A stretch of DNA of 14,310 bases from Candidatus Poribacteria bacterium (GTDB taxonomy: Bacteria; Poribacteria; WGA-4E; GCA-2687025), in contig NYZG01000292.1 of the NCBI GenBank assembly GCA_002687025.1, positions 1 to 14,310 on the forward strand, given 5' to 3'. The position numbers were made by a program, and so were the translations under genes. The notes below the pieces were generated by a model. That model worked only from the letters and a program-made list of their open reading frames with translations. It ran no database searches and was not told the origin of the DNA. Within the stretch, counting starts at the first letter, position 1; each line of letters starts with the position of its first letter. Below are positions 1 through 6,679 of the stretch, in pieces.

Positions 1-522
1 GGCGTCCTCGATCTCGCGCTCCTCGCGACGATGTCGCGGGCTCGTTAGGGCGGCGTCCACGGCATTGCTGCGCACGCGCCCGTGCAGACCGACCTTCACG
101 TTGTCGACTACGGACAGGTCGCTGAATAGGCGGATGTTCTGGAACGTGCGCGCGATTCCGAGGCGGGTCAGAGAATCCGGCGTGCGCGCCCGGTAGTAGA
201 GCTTCCGTCGCGCGGCGGGAACCATCAGCGCGATAAGACCCAGCCCTGCGCTTGCTCCGGAAACCAGCGTGGCGTGCAGCGGGTCGAAGACGCGTTCAGT
301 CACATCTACGCTGCCGGCGCCGTCAGGCTCGAACCGTATCGCGCCGGATGTCTTCTCGTAGAGCCCCGTCGCCACGTTGAAGACGGTGGTCTTGCCGGCG
401 CCGTTCGGGCCGATGAGGCTCGTGATGCTGCCCCGCTGCACGTCGAACGTCACATCGTCGACGGCATGAATGCCGCCGAATCGCTTGGTCAGGGCTTCCA
501 CCTTGAGGATCACCGGTGACAT
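1..522 (-). CDS. livG: Branched-chain amino-acid-type ABC transporter ATP-binding protein LivG (partial, C-terminus beyond left edge)
   Basis: Cytoplasmic ATPase that powers import through the LivH/LivM channel. Only the first 174 residues are in the window. Walker A (GPNGAGKT) is at residues 38-45, and the LivG-type Q-loop segment (GIARTFQNIRLF) is at 122-133; the signature motif and Walker B lie beyond the edge. The ATG overlaps the livM stop by one base (TGATG), which indicates translational coupling. Oddity: from the Walker A lysine (K44) to the Q-loop glutamine (Q128) there are 84 residues, where E. coli LivG has about 45. The extra residues, about 66-111, include a hydrophobic run near 85-102 (LVSGASAGLGLIALMV), unusual inside a soluble ATPase. 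Reading frame and motifs are intact on both sides, so the insertion appears to be translated. The exact transported substrate cannot be told from sequence. Confidence 0.95.
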   Translation of the reverse strand, partial: MSPVILKVEALTKRFGGIHAVDDVTFDVQRGSITSLIGPNGAGKTTVFNVATGLYEKTSGAIRFEPDGAGSVDVTERVFDPLHATLVSGASAGLGLIALMVPAARRKLYYRARTPDSLTRLGIARTFQNIRLFSDLSVVDNVKVGLHGRVRSNAVDAALTSPRHRREEREIEDA

Positions 523-1700
523 CAGGCGCGGTCCTCGAGGTGGTACAGGTCGGACCGCTCCGCTGTCCGGCTCGGGTCATCGGCGGAGGAACGCTTGCGC
601 GGCAGGAACCCCTGCGGACGGAACACCATCACGACCACGAGCAGCGCGCCGAACATCAAGAAGCGCGCGCGGTCGTCGACCTCCAGCACGATTGATCCGA
701 TCGTCACCTGCTCGCGCAGCACCTCGCCGAGGCCGTAGACGAGATACGTGCCGACGAGCGCGCCGCGAATCGACCCCATGCCCCCGAGCACCAGCCCACA
801 GAGGACGACCACGGAGAACCAGAAGTCGAAGACGTTCGTCGACACAGTGCCCGTCTTGAACCCGAGCAGCGCGCCGCCTACGCCTGCGATGAATGCCGAT
901 ATGCCGAAGGCGTTCAGCTTGTTCGTCGTGAGGTCGATGCCGCTGGTCATCGCCGACGTCTCGTCCGCCTTGATGGCGAACCACGCGCGACCCATCCGCG
1001 ACTTCTCCAGGCGTCGCATGACCCCAACGGTCAACACGAGGACGAACAGGCATAGGTAGTAGAAGTGAGGCGAGGAGCCAAACCACTGCCCACCCGACGG
1101 GTACTCCCACTGCCCGGCGGACTTCAGCATGCCGCTGTATTCGCCGCCGACCAGCTTGGCGCCCCACGCGTTGATCGAGGGGAAGTTCTTGAACCCCGCG
1201 CCGCCGCCGGTCAGCCACGACTCGCTGCGGATGATGACACGGATGATCTCCGCGAAGGCGAACGTCACGATGGCGTAGTAGTCGCCCGAGAGGCGCAACG
1301 TCGGCGCCCCGCGTATCAGGCCCCACACCGCGGCGTGAAGGCCGCCGACGATCAGCACGACGACAAACGAGCCGGGAAACTGCATCCACGGCCGGTCGTA
1401 GAGGATCGTCGCGGTGTACGCGCCGATCGACGCGAACGCCACCACGCCCAGGTCGAGCAGACCCGTGTAGCCCGTAACGATGTTCAGGGCCAGCGCGACG
1501 ATCGAGTAGAGGATGCAGAGCAGGAAGATGTCCGAGATGCGCGCGCGGTACTGCATGGGCAGCGGCAGCAGCGGGGCCAGCAGAGACCCTACCACGAGCA
1601 GCAGCAGAATCGCCCCGCCGAGCCTGTGCGCGGGCTTTCCGGTGGTGTCGCGCCACCATCGGTCGCATGCGCTACGCGCGGCGACGATCACGTTACCCAT
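522..1700 (-). CDS. livM: Branched-chain amino-acid-type ABC transporter permease LivM
   Basis: Inner-membrane permease, 392 residues, pairing with LivH to form the import channel of a HAAT-family transporter. About ten hydrophobic segments are visible, near residues 28-48, 56-75, 83-100, 110-130, 140-157, 212-227, 263-283, 293-308, 312-328 and 344-362. Family hallmarks are NIVTGYTGLLDLG (73-85), SGDYYAIVTFAFAEI (138-152), the cytoplasmic coupling region MGRAWFAIKADETSA (236-250) followed by a GI, and the C-terminal FRPQG. The loop at about 165-210, rich in Gly, Trp and Ser, is somewhat longer than I expect for LivM. The ATG lies 6 nt after the livH stop with no strong Shine-Dalgarno, consistent with coupling to livH; its own stop overlaps the livG start. 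The C-terminal tail (about 370-392) is polar and charged. Confidence 0.96.
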   Translation of the reverse strand: MGNVIVAARSACDRWWRDTTGKPAHRLGGAILLLLVVGSLLAPLLPLPMQYRARISDIFLLCILYSIVALALNIVTGYTGLLDLGVVAFASIGAYTATILYDRPWMQFPGSFVVVLIVGGLHAAVWGLIRGAPTLRLSGDYYAIVTFAFAEIIRVIIRSESWLTGGGAGFKNFPSINAWGAKLVGGEYSGMLKSAGQWEYPSGGQWFGSSPHFYYLCLFVLVLTVGVMRRLEKSRMGRAWFAIKADETSAMTSGIDLTTNKLNAFGISAFIAGVGGALLGFKTGTVSTNVFDFWFSVVVLCGLVLGGMGSIRGALVGTYLVYGLGEVLREQVTIGSIVLEVDDRARFLMFGALLVVVMVFRPQGFLPRKRSSADDPSRTAERSDLYHLEDRA

Positions 1701-1706
1701 GATGCG

Positions 1707-2918
1707 TCACGCCCGTTCCGTCGTCCCTCGTCCAAGGAGGCCCGTCGGCCGGACGAGGATGACCAGGATGAGGAGTCCGAACGCGAACGCGAAGGCGTAG
1801 TTGGAGCTGAGTGGGGCGCCGCGGAGCCAGTTGCCCAGCCAGTCGGTGATGTAGGCGCTGCTGATAACCTGGACAATTCCCAGCACGAGACCCCCGAGCA
1901 TGGCGCCGCGGATGTTGCCGATGCCGCCCAGCACCGCCGCGGCAAACGCGATAACGCCCGGGTGGAAGCCCATCCGGTACCCGATGCCGCTCCCCCGATA
2001 CAGCCCAAAGAGGATTCCCGCCGCAGCCGCCATCGCCGAGCCGAGGGCGAACGTCAGCGCGATGATGCGGTTCACGTCAATGCCCATGAGCGCGGCGGTC
2101 ACTTTGTCCAGGGCGCACGCGCGCATCGCCTTCCCAACTCTCGTTCGTTGCACGACGGCTTCAAGGAGCGCCATCAGCACGATGGTGGAAGCCCAGATGA
2201 AGACGACCTTCCACCGTATCTCGACGGGGCGCGCGCCACCGAGATCGACGGAGAGCGCCGGCTTGTTGAGGAAGTGGTCCAGGCTCTGCTCATCGGCCGA
2301 TAGGTCCAGGCCGGGCATGTCCGCCAGCGTCTCGCGACGCGTTTCGCGTAGGGCGCGCCTGGCGTCACCAGAAGTCGAGCCCAACGGGAACTCGACTTTG
2401 AGACCGTCGCCGTCACGCGTTGTATTCCGGGGCCCGAGGGAGGCGCCTGCGCGCTCCGTCAACTTGATCGCCACGTTGTCCAGGTATTGGTCGCCGTGGG
2501 ACGCGGCATCCGCGCCCGTCGGGCGCACCATGAAGGCGGGGTAGAGGTCCGGGAACGGCCGCTCCGAGGCGGACCACATCAGCATCGCCAGATTCTGTAG
2601 GAAGAGCGACACGCCGATGGCCGTAATCAGCGCCGATAAGCGCGGAGCCGTCCGTAGCGGACGGTAAGCCAGGCGGTCGATGAAGATGCCGAGGAGCGCG
2701 CACAGAACCATCGACGCGGGAAGCGCAAGGAAGAACGGCACGCCCACGCCGACCAGCAAGATGCCCGTGAACGCGCCCATCATGTATATCTCGCCGTGGG
2801 CGAAATTGATGAGCTTGATGATCCCGTAGACCATCGTGTACCCGACGGCGATCAGGGCATAGATACCCCCCAGCGTCAGGGCGTTCACGATCTGCGTCGC
2901 GAGGAGACTTACATCCAC
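1707..2918 (-). CDS. livH: Branched-chain amino-acid-type ABC transporter permease LivH with large periplasmic-loop insertion
   Basis: First gene of the Liv operon; inner-membrane permease partner of LivM. From the GTG at 2918 the protein has 403 residues, against about 300 in typical LivH. Family motifs are LGGIYALIAVGYTMVYGIIK near the N-terminus, INFAHGEIYMMGAF, AYRPLR, TAIGVSLFLQNL, the coupling segment RTRVGKAMRACALD and the C-terminal VRPTGLLG. Between the QNL helix and the next helix (VVFIWASTIVLMALLEAV) lies about 100 residues of hydrophilic sequence (bases 2217-2519) absent from ordinary LivH; by family topology this loop is periplasmic. Start choice: the frame is open to a TTG at 2996, adding 26 Ser/Thr- and Arg-rich residues with no resemblance to LivH. 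GTG 2918 matches the usual family N-terminus, but neither start has a Shine-Dalgarno. Family assignment is sure; the start is not. Confidence 0.94.
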   Translation of the reverse strand: MDVSLLATQIVNALTLGGIYALIAVGYTMVYGIIKLINFAHGEIYMMGAFTGILLVGVGVPFFLALPASMVLCALLGIFIDRLAYRPLRTAPRLSALITAIGVSLFLQNLAMLMWSASERPFPDLYPAFMVRPTGADAASHGDQYLDNVAIKLTERAGASLGPRNTTRDGDGLKVEFPLGSTSGDARRALRETRRETLADMPGLDLSADEQSLDHFLNKPALSVDLGGARPVEIRWKVVFIWASTIVLMALLEAVVQRTRVGKAMRACALDKVTAALMGIDVNRIIALTFALGSAMAAAAGILFGLYRGSGIGYRMGFHPGVIAFAAAVLGGIGNIRGAMLGGLVLGIVQVISSAYITDWLGNWLRGAPLSSNYAFAFAFGLLILVILVRPTGLLGRGTTERA

Positions 2919-3006
2919 GGGGGAGCGTCGGCGCCTGGTCTGAGTTGCTGAGGAGTGAGTGAGCGTATCGTAAGCGTTGAAGGCAGGCGAATTCAAGGAA
3001 CCCGGG

Positions 3007-3070
3007 CGCCGCTGCCATCAGCGGCGAAGGTCCACCTGCCAGGCAGCGCTCGCGGTTGTCTCCCGCGAGC
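3007..3070 (-). promoter_or_regulatory. Three consecutive inverted repeats upstream of livH (candidate leader structure or operator cluster)
   Basis: Read on the + strand: an 8-bp perfect stem at 3007-3014/3019-3026 (CGCCGCTG / CAGCGGCG, 4-nt loop); an 11-bp palindrome CTGCCAGGCAG at 3036-3046; and another 8-bp perfect stem at 3048-3055/3063-3070 (GCTCGCGG / CCGCGAGC, 7-nt loop). They are packed into 64 bp, about 90-150 bp before the GTG start of livH. No T-run follows, so a classical intrinsic terminator/attenuator is not supported. They could be mRNA leader hairpins or protein-binding sites. GC-rich DNA yields chance stems, so function is inference. Confidence 0.4.
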
Positions 3071-3122
3071 AGAGCCGCTAGTCTGCGTGAGGGTGGGAGG
3101 CATGTGCGTCCATACCGGACAC

Positions 3123-3135
3123 GGCGTCTGACGCC
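3123..3135. promoter_or_regulatory. 13-bp palindrome, candidate operator
   Basis: GGCGTC-T-GACGCC is a perfect 6+1+6 inverted repeat in the divergent livH/MOSC region, about 130 bp before the MOSC start. The one-base centre suits a dimeric protein-binding site better than an RNA hairpin. No regulator gene lies nearby, so this is a candidate only. Confidence 0.25.
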
Positions 3136-3264
3136 TGCCCTGTCCGGCGGATAGCTCATCGCAGAATCGTCGCGCGCGGCGCCGGCCGAGGCCGTGGCCG
3201 GTCTGTGCGGCTCCTACCTTCACAGCGTCGGTGTACGCTCGCCAGACCCCCATGAGGAGAGGCT

Positions 3265-3843
3265 ATGCCCGGTATCGACCATGCGCCCATGCACCTTACC
3301 GCCGAACAGATCGACGCCCGACTCGACTGGATTGAGGCGACTCCCGCCGAGACAGGAGCGGTCGAAGGGATCTGCATCCGCCCCGAGCCCGGCCAGCGCG
3401 AAGAGCTCGAGAGCTGCCTGTTTTCTCCCGAGCTCGGCGTGGAAGGCGACTTCTGGGTCAGGAACTGCTGGAAGAAGCTGGAGGACGGCTCGTCAGACCC
3501 CGCGGTGCAACTGGCGATCATGAATTGCCGGGCCGTGGACGTCGTCGCCGGTTCGCGGGACAGGTGGAAGTGGGCCGGGGACCAGTTGTTCGTCGATTTC
3601 GACCTGGGCGAGGAGAACCTGGCGCCGGGCGACCGTCTTCATATCGGCCCGGCTGTTGTCGAGATATCGGACATTCCCCACACGGGTTGCGACCTGTTCA
3701 AGGAACGCTACGGCATGGCCGCCGTCAAGTTCGTCAACTCCAAGACAGGTAAATCGATGCGCCTGCGCGGAATACTCGCCCAGATCGTGCAGGAAGGGAC
3801 GGTGAGCGTTGGGGATACCGTCAGGAAGGCGGATCGCCTGTAG
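3265..3843 (+). CDS. MOSC-domain protein
   Basis: A 192-residue stand-alone MOSC-domain protein. The family relates to the C-terminal domain of molybdenum-cofactor sulfurase and to YiiM/YuaD-type proteins, which handle sulfur or molybdenum cofactor ligands through a conserved cysteine. The visible pattern is GVEGDFW (58-64), DFDLGEENLAPGDRLHIGPA (111-130), then the conserved cysteine in IPHTGCDLF (C142) and the C-terminal strand VQEGTVSVGDTV (175-186). No signal peptide or membrane segment, so cytoplasmic. The start has a strong Shine-Dalgarno (AGGAG at 3255-3259, 5 nt before ATG). A second ATG eight codons in (3289) lacks such a site. It is divergent to livH and 140 bp from the next gene, so probably a transcription unit of its own. 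The substrate cannot be inferred; no molybdoenzyme gene lies nearby. Confidence 0.88.
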   Translation: MPGIDHAPMHLTAEQIDARLDWIEATPAETGAVEGICIRPEPGQREELESCLFSPELGVEGDFWVRNCWKKLEDGSSDPAVQLAIMNCRAVDVVAGSRDRWKWAGDQLFVDFDLGEENLAPGDRLHIGPAVVEISDIPHTGCDLFKERYGMAAVKFVNSKTGKSMRLRGILAQIVQEGTVSVGDTVRKADRL

Positions 3844-3983
3844 CCGTCGCCACTCCCGAGATAACCGGTTCGCGCCGGGGTGACGCATGCGGCCGATCCG
3901 TGGCGGCCTATGCGGCGCGCTGTTAGGGGCGGCGCGAGTTGATCCCGACGCATATGCCGCCAGTCGGGGAAGGAGGGTATCTG

Positions 3984-4940
3984 ATGTGCCTTCCCACGAA
4001 AGAACACCTCGAAGATATCCTCGGGCTTCAGGTTCTGGCGACGAATCCGCTGGTAGTCGACAACGGCGGCGCCCATTCGCGCATCTTCCGCGTGCGGACC
4101 AGCAGAGCCGACTACGTCCTGCGAATGCCGAAAGGCCGACAGGGCTGGCATACCGCGTATCTGCCGGAAACCGTTGACGTCGGGAACTGGTTCGACCAGC
4201 GCTGGGCAACCTCCGTCGCCCATGGCCTCTCGATCCCCGCTCCTGAGATCGTCCATTCGGACAGGGAGCGCGGATTCGTCCTGATGAAACAGCTGCCCGG
4301 CGAATACATCGCCGACTACGAACAGTGGGCAGGATGTCCGTACGACGAGGCGGAGTTCGGCGTGATACTGTCCAGGCTGCACTCAGTGTCCGTAGGTGGA
4401 TATGGACCCGTTGACGACGCGGGCGCCACCTACTTCGAGGGTTGGCCGGACTTCCTCGCCGCAGCCGCCGCACAGCTGATGGACGCGTGCTCTCGGCGAG
4501 GAAGCATCGGCGACGATCTGCATGCGCTGCTGCGCCGCCGGTGGTACCCCAGACTGCGTGAACTCGCCCTCGGTCGGGCCGCGCTGCTTCACATGGAATC
4601 ACTCGGCTTCGCCAACATCCTCTACGACGCTGCCTCCCGGGCGATCACCGGCTTTATCGACTATGAGGACTGCATCGGGGGCGACCCTCTGTACGAATTC
4701 ACGTGGATGGCCTACTACCTCGGGGATCGGGACGGCGCCGGGCCGTACTTCGACTACGCCCAGTTCGAGAAGGGGTATGGGCCGCTCCCTCGGGACGACC
4801 GGGCCGTCCGACTCTATCGAGCGTTCCCCTACCTGGAGAAGCTGAGCTGGATCAATGCCGGGACGGCGCGAGCCGACCACCATCGGGAGGCATTGGGACA
4901 GCTCTGCCGTGCGCTTGGCGCTGACGGGGCGGGCATATAG
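3984..4940 (+). CDS. APH-fold (aminoglycoside phosphotransferase-like) protein with altered catalytic loop
   Basis: 318 residues resembling the APH / choline-kinase-like superfamily, which phosphorylates small molecules. The N-lobe shows NGGAHSRIFRVRT and YVLRMPKG (R47 region); the C-lobe ends with FIDYEDCIGGDPLYEF, whose first Asp (D226) matches the Mg-binding aspartate. The catalytic loop, normally HGD followed by LGFGN or similar (Brenner motif HxDxxxxN), reads HMESLGFAN (H203 to N211). With LGFAN aligned, serine stands where the catalytic Asp belongs, one extra residue is present and Glu sits just before it. The protein may thus be inactive, use Glu, or have another role. Start: the frame is open to a TTG at 3939, but AGGAGG at 3971-3976 lies 7 nt before ATG 3984, which decides the start. 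The stop is 5 nt before the GNAT gene, so the two form an operon. Confidence 0.85.
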   Translation: MCLPTKEHLEDILGLQVLATNPLVVDNGGAHSRIFRVRTSRADYVLRMPKGRQGWHTAYLPETVDVGNWFDQRWATSVAHGLSIPAPEIVHSDRERGFVLMKQLPGEYIADYEQWAGCPYDEAEFGVILSRLHSVSVGGYGPVDDAGATYFEGWPDFLAAAAAQLMDACSRRGSIGDDLHALLRRRWYPRLRELALGRAALLHMESLGFANILYDAASRAITGFIDYEDCIGGDPLYEFTWMAYYLGDRDGAGPYFDYAQFEKGYGPLPRDDRAVRLYRAFPYLEKLSWINAGTARADHHREALGQLCRALGADGAGI

Positions 4941-4945
4941 CGCAC

Positions 4946-5452
4946 ATGAACTACGCCATCGATACATGGGACGAGTCGCACGCCCGGTGGCGGGAACTCG
5001 TGGCGCTGATCCGTGAGGAGGACCAGGCTCGGTGGGCGCTGGATGACGAGCGCCTCAAGCCGAACTCTCATGCGCTCGTGGCCGCCGAGGGGCCGATCGT
5101 CGTGGGGTTCCTCACGTTTGAGGTGCAGCCGCTATCACGCGACGCGAACGCCCCGGTCGTCCACGCACGCGGCGAGCCGCTCACCGAGGCCTACGTGCAG
5201 ACGTTTGCCGTGAGGAAGGACTGCCGGGCCCGTGGCGTGGGCGCCGCTCTCCAGCGGGAGGCGTTGCGCTTCGCAGGGCGCCTCGGATGCTATCAGATGC
5301 GGTCGTGGAGCGACATGACGCGTGTCGAGAACTACGCCGTCAAGGTCAAACTGGGGTTCTGTGCGCATCCCGCGATATACCACAGCGAACGCACGGGCGA
5401 AGACTACGACGGCGTGTACTGGATCAAGCGCGTGGGTCTGGAAGATCGCTGA
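4946..5452 (+). CDS. GNAT-family N-acetyltransferase
   Basis: 168 residues with the GCN5-related fold, transferring an acyl group from acyl-CoA to an amine. Motif A is visible: strand AYVQTFAVR (82-90), then the pyrophosphate-binding CRARGVGAALQREAL (93-107), matching R/Q-x-x-G-x-G/A. The C-terminal part (ENYAVKVKLGF at 128-138, then Tyr and Trp residues) fits motif B. No signal peptide, so cytoplasmic. It starts 5 nt after the stop of the APH-like gene with only a weak G-rich ribosome site, so translation is probably coupled. A stem-loop 11 nt past the stop may end the unit. Such enzymes may act on antibiotics, ribosomal proteins or metabolites; the sequence does not say which. The tie to the kinase-like partner suggests a shared substrate, as inference. 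Confidence 0.85.
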   Translation: MNYAIDTWDESHARWRELVALIREEDQARWALDDERLKPNSHALVAAEGPIVVGFLTFEVQPLSRDANAPVVHARGEPLTEAYVQTFAVRKDCRARGVGAALQREALRFAGRLGCYQMRSWSDMTRVENYAVKVKLGFCAHPAIYHSERTGEDYDGVYWIKRVGLEDR

Positions 5453-5462
5453 CCTGCCCTAT

Positions 5463-5482
5463 CGACCGGGCACGGTCGTATT
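5463..5482 (+). terminator. Candidate terminator after the APH-GNAT pair
   Basis: Perfect 6-bp stem CGACCG / CGGTCG (5463-5468 and 5473-5478) with a 4-nt GGCA loop, followed by TATT. It lies 11 nt after the GNAT stop codon. The U-run is short, so termination strength is doubtful. Confidence 0.35.
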
Positions 5483-5607
5483 GCCACCCTCGCGCGCGGT
5501 GAGTAAGCTTCCGGCGACGGCGGTCGCAGAGGATGCTGGAACCCACCGATGGCGTGGCCGCCTGCATCGTGGCGACCCGCGGTGAGCCTTGGTCGGGAGT
5601 CGGTCTC

Positions 5608-6624
5608 ATGGCGCGCCAGCGACGATCGCAGACGCCTGCCACCCATATCCGGGGCCTCCTCCGGCCCGTGGCGTCATGCTGCATCGTAATGCTTGGCTTG
5701 CTGAGGTCAGCAGGCGCGGCCCTGCCGGCGACGGCGCGGATCGTCTATTCGAGCGCCGATGACATGCGCGCTCTCAACCGCGAGCTGTTCGCCACGGACG
5801 GGACAGGCGCCGAGACGCATCGCCTTACGGACAGCCCGGCGACGGACGCCTACCCAAGATGGTCTCCCGATGGGCAGCGCATTCTCTTCCTCTCGACGCG
5901 CGGCGGCCCGACCGATGTGTACGTCATGAACGCCAGCAACGGTCGGATTCGGCAGTTGACGGACGACGACGCCAAGGAATACCCGGCCGACTGGGCGCCG
6001 AACGGGAGGCATATCGCCTTCGCGGCTACGCGCGGGGGCTCCTCGAACATATTCGTCATGGAGATCGACGGCGGGGCCGAGAGACAGGTCACGGATTCTC
6101 CCGGCGTGAAGTACTCGGTGGCGTGGGCGCCGGACGGGCTCTCCATCCTCTTCTCCGCCGATGTCCGGGATGTCGTGGGACGGCAGATATGGAAGGTGGA
6201 CGCGGAGGGCCTCCGTCCGCCACGGCGGATCACCGACGCGCCGGGCTCGCAGATGCAGCCTGCGTGGTCGCCCGGCGGTCGGCAGATCGCGTGGGTGTCG
6301 GCGTCTCAGGAGGAGCATCTGTACGTCGCCGACGACGAGGGAGCGAATGCGCGCCGGATCACCCGCGTCGCGGGACTGTATCTCCACCCAGTGTGGATAT
6401 CCGCCGAAGAGATCGCCGTATTGCACAGGGGAGACGACGGCTCCGGCATCTACACGCTGGAGGCCGACGGAACGCGCGGCCTGCGTCACGAGGTCCCGCT
6501 TCACCCGACGGCGGGGTCCTTCGACGTGACGCTCGAACCACTGCCGGTGTCCCGCCGCCGGGCGTTTGCCACTTCACTTGGGCGCATCAAGGGATCGGCC
6601 CTGTCCGAGGCGCGTCGTCGATAA
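5608..6624 (+). CDS. Secreted PD40 / TolB-like beta-propeller protein
   Basis: 338 residues. The N-terminus (basic MARQRRSQ..., then hydrophobic CCIVMLGLLRSAGAALPA) resembles a Sec signal peptide or membrane anchor. The rest is repeated PD40-type propeller blades with the pattern W-S/A-P-D/N/G-G followed by I-x-F/W: PRWSPDGQRILFLS, DWAPNGRHIAFAA, AWAPDGLSILFSA, AWSPGGRQIAWVS, and a last degenerate VWISAEEIAVL. Four are clear; linkers such as RQLTDDDAKEYP and RQVTDSPGVKYS alternate with them as in TolB and its relatives. Such propellers bind proteins or ligands in the periplasm; no enzymatic residues are seen. Start: the frame opens at ATG 5533, but ATG 5608 has GGGAG 8 nt upstream and places the signal peptide near the N-terminus. 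It is probably a stand-alone gene rather than TolB itself, as no Tol-Pal genes are nearby. Confidence 0.82.
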   Translation: MARQRRSQTPATHIRGLLRPVASCCIVMLGLLRSAGAALPATARIVYSSADDMRALNRELFATDGTGAETHRLTDSPATDAYPRWSPDGQRILFLSTRGGPTDVYVMNASNGRIRQLTDDDAKEYPADWAPNGRHIAFAATRGGSSNIFVMEIDGGAERQVTDSPGVKYSVAWAPDGLSILFSADVRDVVGRQIWKVDAEGLRPPRRITDAPGSQMQPAWSPGGRQIAWVSASQEEHLYVADDEGANARRITRVAGLYLHPVWISAEEIAVLHRGDDGSGIYTLEADGTRGLRHEVPLHPTAGSFDVTLEPLPVSRRRAFATSLGRIKGSALSEARRR

Positions 6625-6636
6625 GATGGCTGCGCG

Positions 6637-6668
6637 ACCAGGTGGCGTGGCGCCGATGGTGACCTGGT
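6637..6668 (+). promoter_or_regulatory. Nested stem-loop next to the HAD-gene ribosome-binding site
   Basis: Outer arms ACCAGGT (6637-6643) and ACCTGGT (6662-6668) are perfect complements; inside them GGCG-TGG-CGCC (6644-6654) forms a second small stem. The right arm ends directly before the AGGGAG Shine-Dalgarno (6669-6674) of the HAD gene. It also lies 12 nt after the stop of the propeller gene, so it could act as a terminator without a U-run or influence HAD translation. Confidence 0.3.
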
Positions 6669-6679
6669 AGGGAGTAGAC

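Larger units (their letters stand above)
2919..3264. other. Divergent intergenic region between livH and the MOSC gene
   Basis: This stretch separates the leftward Liv operon from the rightward MOSC gene, so it should hold both promoters. I see no convincing -35/-10 pair on either strand, which is usual for GC-rich DNA. It contains a cluster of three inverted repeats (3007-3070), a 13-bp palindrome (3123-3135) and a GC-rich stem candidate (CCGGCC at 3182-3187 against GGCCGG at 3196-3201). A strong Shine-Dalgarno for the MOSC gene (AGGAG, 3255-3259) closes it. The part from 2919 to 2996 could alternatively be the 5' end of livH if the TTG start is used. Confidence 0.6.

Noticed and set aside
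1065..2303. Long open frame on the plus strand opposite livM and livH
   Set aside because: It is antisense to two clearly identified membrane permease genes, and its composition (Arg/Asp/Glu/Gln-rich, no domain) is typical of the opposite frame of GC-rich genes.
2413..3159. Minus-strand 248-codon frame overlapping the livH start and leader
   Set aside because: It is another frame of livH over much of its length, with Arg/Pro-rich content; the livH frame has all the family motifs.
3493..4602. Long minus-strand open frame across the MOSC and APH-like genes
   Set aside because: It covers parts of two recognised plus-strand genes and the gap between them, has Arg/Pro/Ser-rich content and shows no known motif.
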